Below, in pieces: positions 62,555 to 64,000 of a DNA stretch of 64,000 bases. Origin of the DNA: PALSA-1004 sp963804885 (GTDB lineage: Bacteria; Pseudomonadota; Gammaproteobacteria; Burkholderiales; SG8-41). The position numbers and the translations under genes are program-made. The stretch's first letter is position 1. Every line of letters begins with the position of its first letter. Below the pieces are notes generated by a model. That model was given only the letters and a program-made list of their open reading frames with translations. It was not told where the DNA came from and ran no database searches. Where the stretch lies: assembly GCA_963804885.1 (NCBI GenBank), contig CAWDSF010000002.1, forward strand, positions 310,001 through 374,000, written 5' to 3'.

Positions 62555-63341
62555 ATGTCGGTTCCGGTCATCTATGTCGGTTGTGCGGGGTGGAGTCTGC
62601 CGCCTCACGAAAAGCACCGCTTCCCCGATCGATGGCTCGCATCTCGCGCGGTATGCGGGCTGCTTTTCCGCCGTCGAAATCAATTCGTCTTTCTATCAGG
62701 TCCATCGTCCGGAAACCTACGCGCGCTGGGCCGCGAGCGTGCCTGCGGGGTTTCGGTTTTCGGTCAAATTTCCAAAAGTCATTACGCACGAGCGCCGTCT
62801 CAAAAATGTCAGGAAAATGCTGACGCCATTCATCGAGTCGGTCACCGAGCTCGGCGACAAACTCGGCGCTTTGCTGCTGCAATTGCCGCCGAGCTTCGAA
62901 TTCGAGCGGCGGCGTGCGACTGCGTTTTTCAAATTGCTGCGCAGCATGCATATGGGCACCGTGGTATTGGAGCCGCGCCATGCGACATGGTTCCATGCCA
63001 AAGCGGTGGACCTCTGCAAAGCGTTCGGCATTGGCTACGTGGTGGCCGATCCCGCGCCGGTCGAAGGCGCCGATGCGCTGGAGGCGTGGACCGACATCGT
63101 TTACTTTCGCCTGCACGGCTCGCCGCGCATGTATTTCTCGTCGTACTCGGCAGAGTATCTCGCATCGCTGGCGGCCAGGCTCGACGAGGTCGCGGCGCGC
63201 GGACTTCCGGTGTGGTGCATATTCGACAATACGGGCATGGGAACCGCTACCGGCAATGCGTGCGACCTGGTGGATAATCTCGCGGCCCGATTGAAGCTTC
63301 GCGGCAAGGCGCGCCGCAAAGTTACCCGCAAACGGAAATAA
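62555..63341 (+). CDS. DUF72 family protein (2), one frameshift
   Basis: Paralog of about 261 residues after repair. The first frame gives MSVPVIYVGCAGWSLPPHEK, then near 62623-62626 (a CCCC run) one extra base shifts to DGSHLARYAGCFSAVEINSS, SFYQVHRPETYARWAASVPA, LGALLLQLPPSFEFERRRAT and VLEPRHATWFHAKAV; the C-terminus CIFDNTGMGTATGNACDLVD is typical. The last 15 residues are very basic. It ends at a bidirectional terminator. Confidence 0.9.
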
Positions 63342-63342
63342 A

Positions 63343-63369
63343 AAAGGGGCTCGCATGCGAGCCCCTTTA
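63343..63369. terminator. Bidirectional Rho-independent terminator
   Basis: AAAGGGGCTCGCATGCGAGCCCCTTT is a perfect palindrome with a GC-rich stem of ten pairs, flanked by A on one side and T on the other. It lies between the convergent DUF72 and NIPSNAP genes and can end transcription from both sides. Confidence 0.9.
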
Positions 63370-63387
63370 TAAGTCCTGCCTATTGCG

Positions 63388-64000
63388 TTACTGCACGGGC
63401 GAGAATTTCGCCGGCATCACGATCTTGTTTTCCTGCATCACGTACGGAATGCTCTTGCCGCCGGTTTTGGCGGCGACTGCCGACGGCGGCCAGATGCCCG
63501 CGTCTTTGGCCTTGTCGCGCGTGTTGTTGCGCGCATCGAGCGTCGGATACGACCAGATGTGCAGCCATTTGTTCAGGCCGCCGAGTTCCGAGTAGCCGCA
63601 GAAGACGAGCGGGCTCAGCTTGATGCGATCGGGCAGGGCTTTGCCCCAGTTTTCCAGCACGTTAGGCAGCGCGCCGGGCGCGTAGGTGTAGGTGCGCATT
63701 TCGAAGTAGGGGCCGCCCTTGCCAGGCTTGATTTCGGGCGAGAACGGCGCGGGAATGAAAATGTCGCTGCGCTGCGCGGTCAGGAATTCGCCGGTTTTCG
63801 GCGGCCAGGTCTTGTCGGCGATCGCGGCGGCGCGGATGCGTGCACGCTCTTCGAGGTCCTTGTACGGCCAGATATGGATGATCTGATTGAGCGGGCCGAT
63901 CTCGGTATGGAAGAACGCCGCGAGCAGCGAATGTTTCTTGCGGTGCTCGTAGGCTTCGGCAAAGCGTTTTTCGACTTCCGGGAGCGAGCCGGGCTTGATG
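63388..64000 (-). CDS. NIPSNAP family protein, 5'-truncated by window edge
   Basis: C-terminal 203 residues of a two-domain NIPSNAP (dimeric ferredoxin-like) protein; the start lies beyond base 64000. Both domain halves show the signature: HTEIGPLNQIIHIWPYKDLE with WPPKTGEFLTAQRSDIFIPA in the first, and GPYFEMRTYTYAPGALPNVL with ELGGLNKWLHIWSYPTLDAR in the second, ending PAKFSPVQ. The ATG at 63699 is internal. Bacterial NIPSNAP proteins are often small stress or catabolic accessory proteins without known reactions. Confidence 0.9.
   Translation of the reverse strand, partial: IKPGSLPEVEKRFAEAYEHRKKHSLLAAFFHTEIGPLNQIIHIWPYKDLEERARIRAAAIADKTWPPKTGEFLTAQRSDIFIPAPFSPEIKPGKGGPYFEMRTYTYAPGALPNVLENWGKALPDRIKLSPLVFCGYSELGGLNKWLHIWSYPTLDARNNTRDKAKDAGIWPPSAVAAKTGGKSIPYVMQENKIVMPAKFSPVQ

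Overview
The window is high-GC, densely coded DNA that looks like a betaproteobacterium of the order Burkholderiales. The best clue is eight stand-alone tripartite-tricarboxylate (Bug/TctC-type) periplasmic receptors with no TctA/TctB membrane partners, an expansion typical of Bordetella/Cupriavidus/Comamonadaceae relatives. No rRNA, tRNA, IS element, prophage or CRISPR array was recognised. Assignment below the order is not possible from sequence alone. Layout. 0-9.3 kb: the end of an MmgE/PrpD gene, a Bug receptor, the electron-transfer flavoprotein pair etfB-etfA with a DmdC-type acyl-CoA dehydrogenase, small envelope proteins, and a TauD-type dioxygenase translationally coupled to a Bug receptor. 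9.3-13.2 kb: a Rcp1-like response regulator, an alpha/beta hydrolase, a third Bug receptor and a Cys-rich secreted repeat protein. 13.5-26 kb: a complete fatty-acid degradation island on one strand: FadE-type dehydrogenase, enoyl-CoA hydratase, HSDL2-like SDR, FadD-type ligase, hotdog thioesterase, FadL porin, FadN-type 3-hydroxyacyl-CoA dehydrogenase/hydratase, FadA thiolase, and a chalcone-isomerase-like exported protein. It is the natural electron source for the EtfAB pair. 26-29.4 kb: a membrane spermidine-synthase-like protein, then a strong sigma-70-like promoter ahead of an exported metallo-beta-lactamase-fold protein. 29.4-59.4 kb: a long one-strand catabolic region that mixes 8 solute receptors (5 Bug, 2 PF04392, 1 NMT1-like) with hydrolases, three M24 (pita-bread) proteins, a 2-oxoacid dehydrogenase E1alpha/E1beta/E2 set, an exported amidohydrolase, redox enzymes, a molybdenum hydroxylase pair, a dienelactone hydrolase and two beta-propeller proteins. 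This is the best candidate for an undescribed degradation system: several enzymes belong to recognisable folds but have lost canonical catalytic or metal ligands. 59.4-64 kb: MOSC protein, a small membrane protein, a broken propeller protein, two divergent DUF72 genes and a NIPSNAP gene cut by the window end. Two cross-cutting patterns matter. First, at least 21 apparent frameshifts in 11 genes are all of the same sign (one extra base), and 12 of them lie in fadL and fadN; this looks like either systematic insertion errors or very recent decay. Second, at least seven intergenic inverted or tandem repeats (heptad-period GAGGCGT-like, or period-9 CACAGAGGA-like) sit directly in front of start codons.
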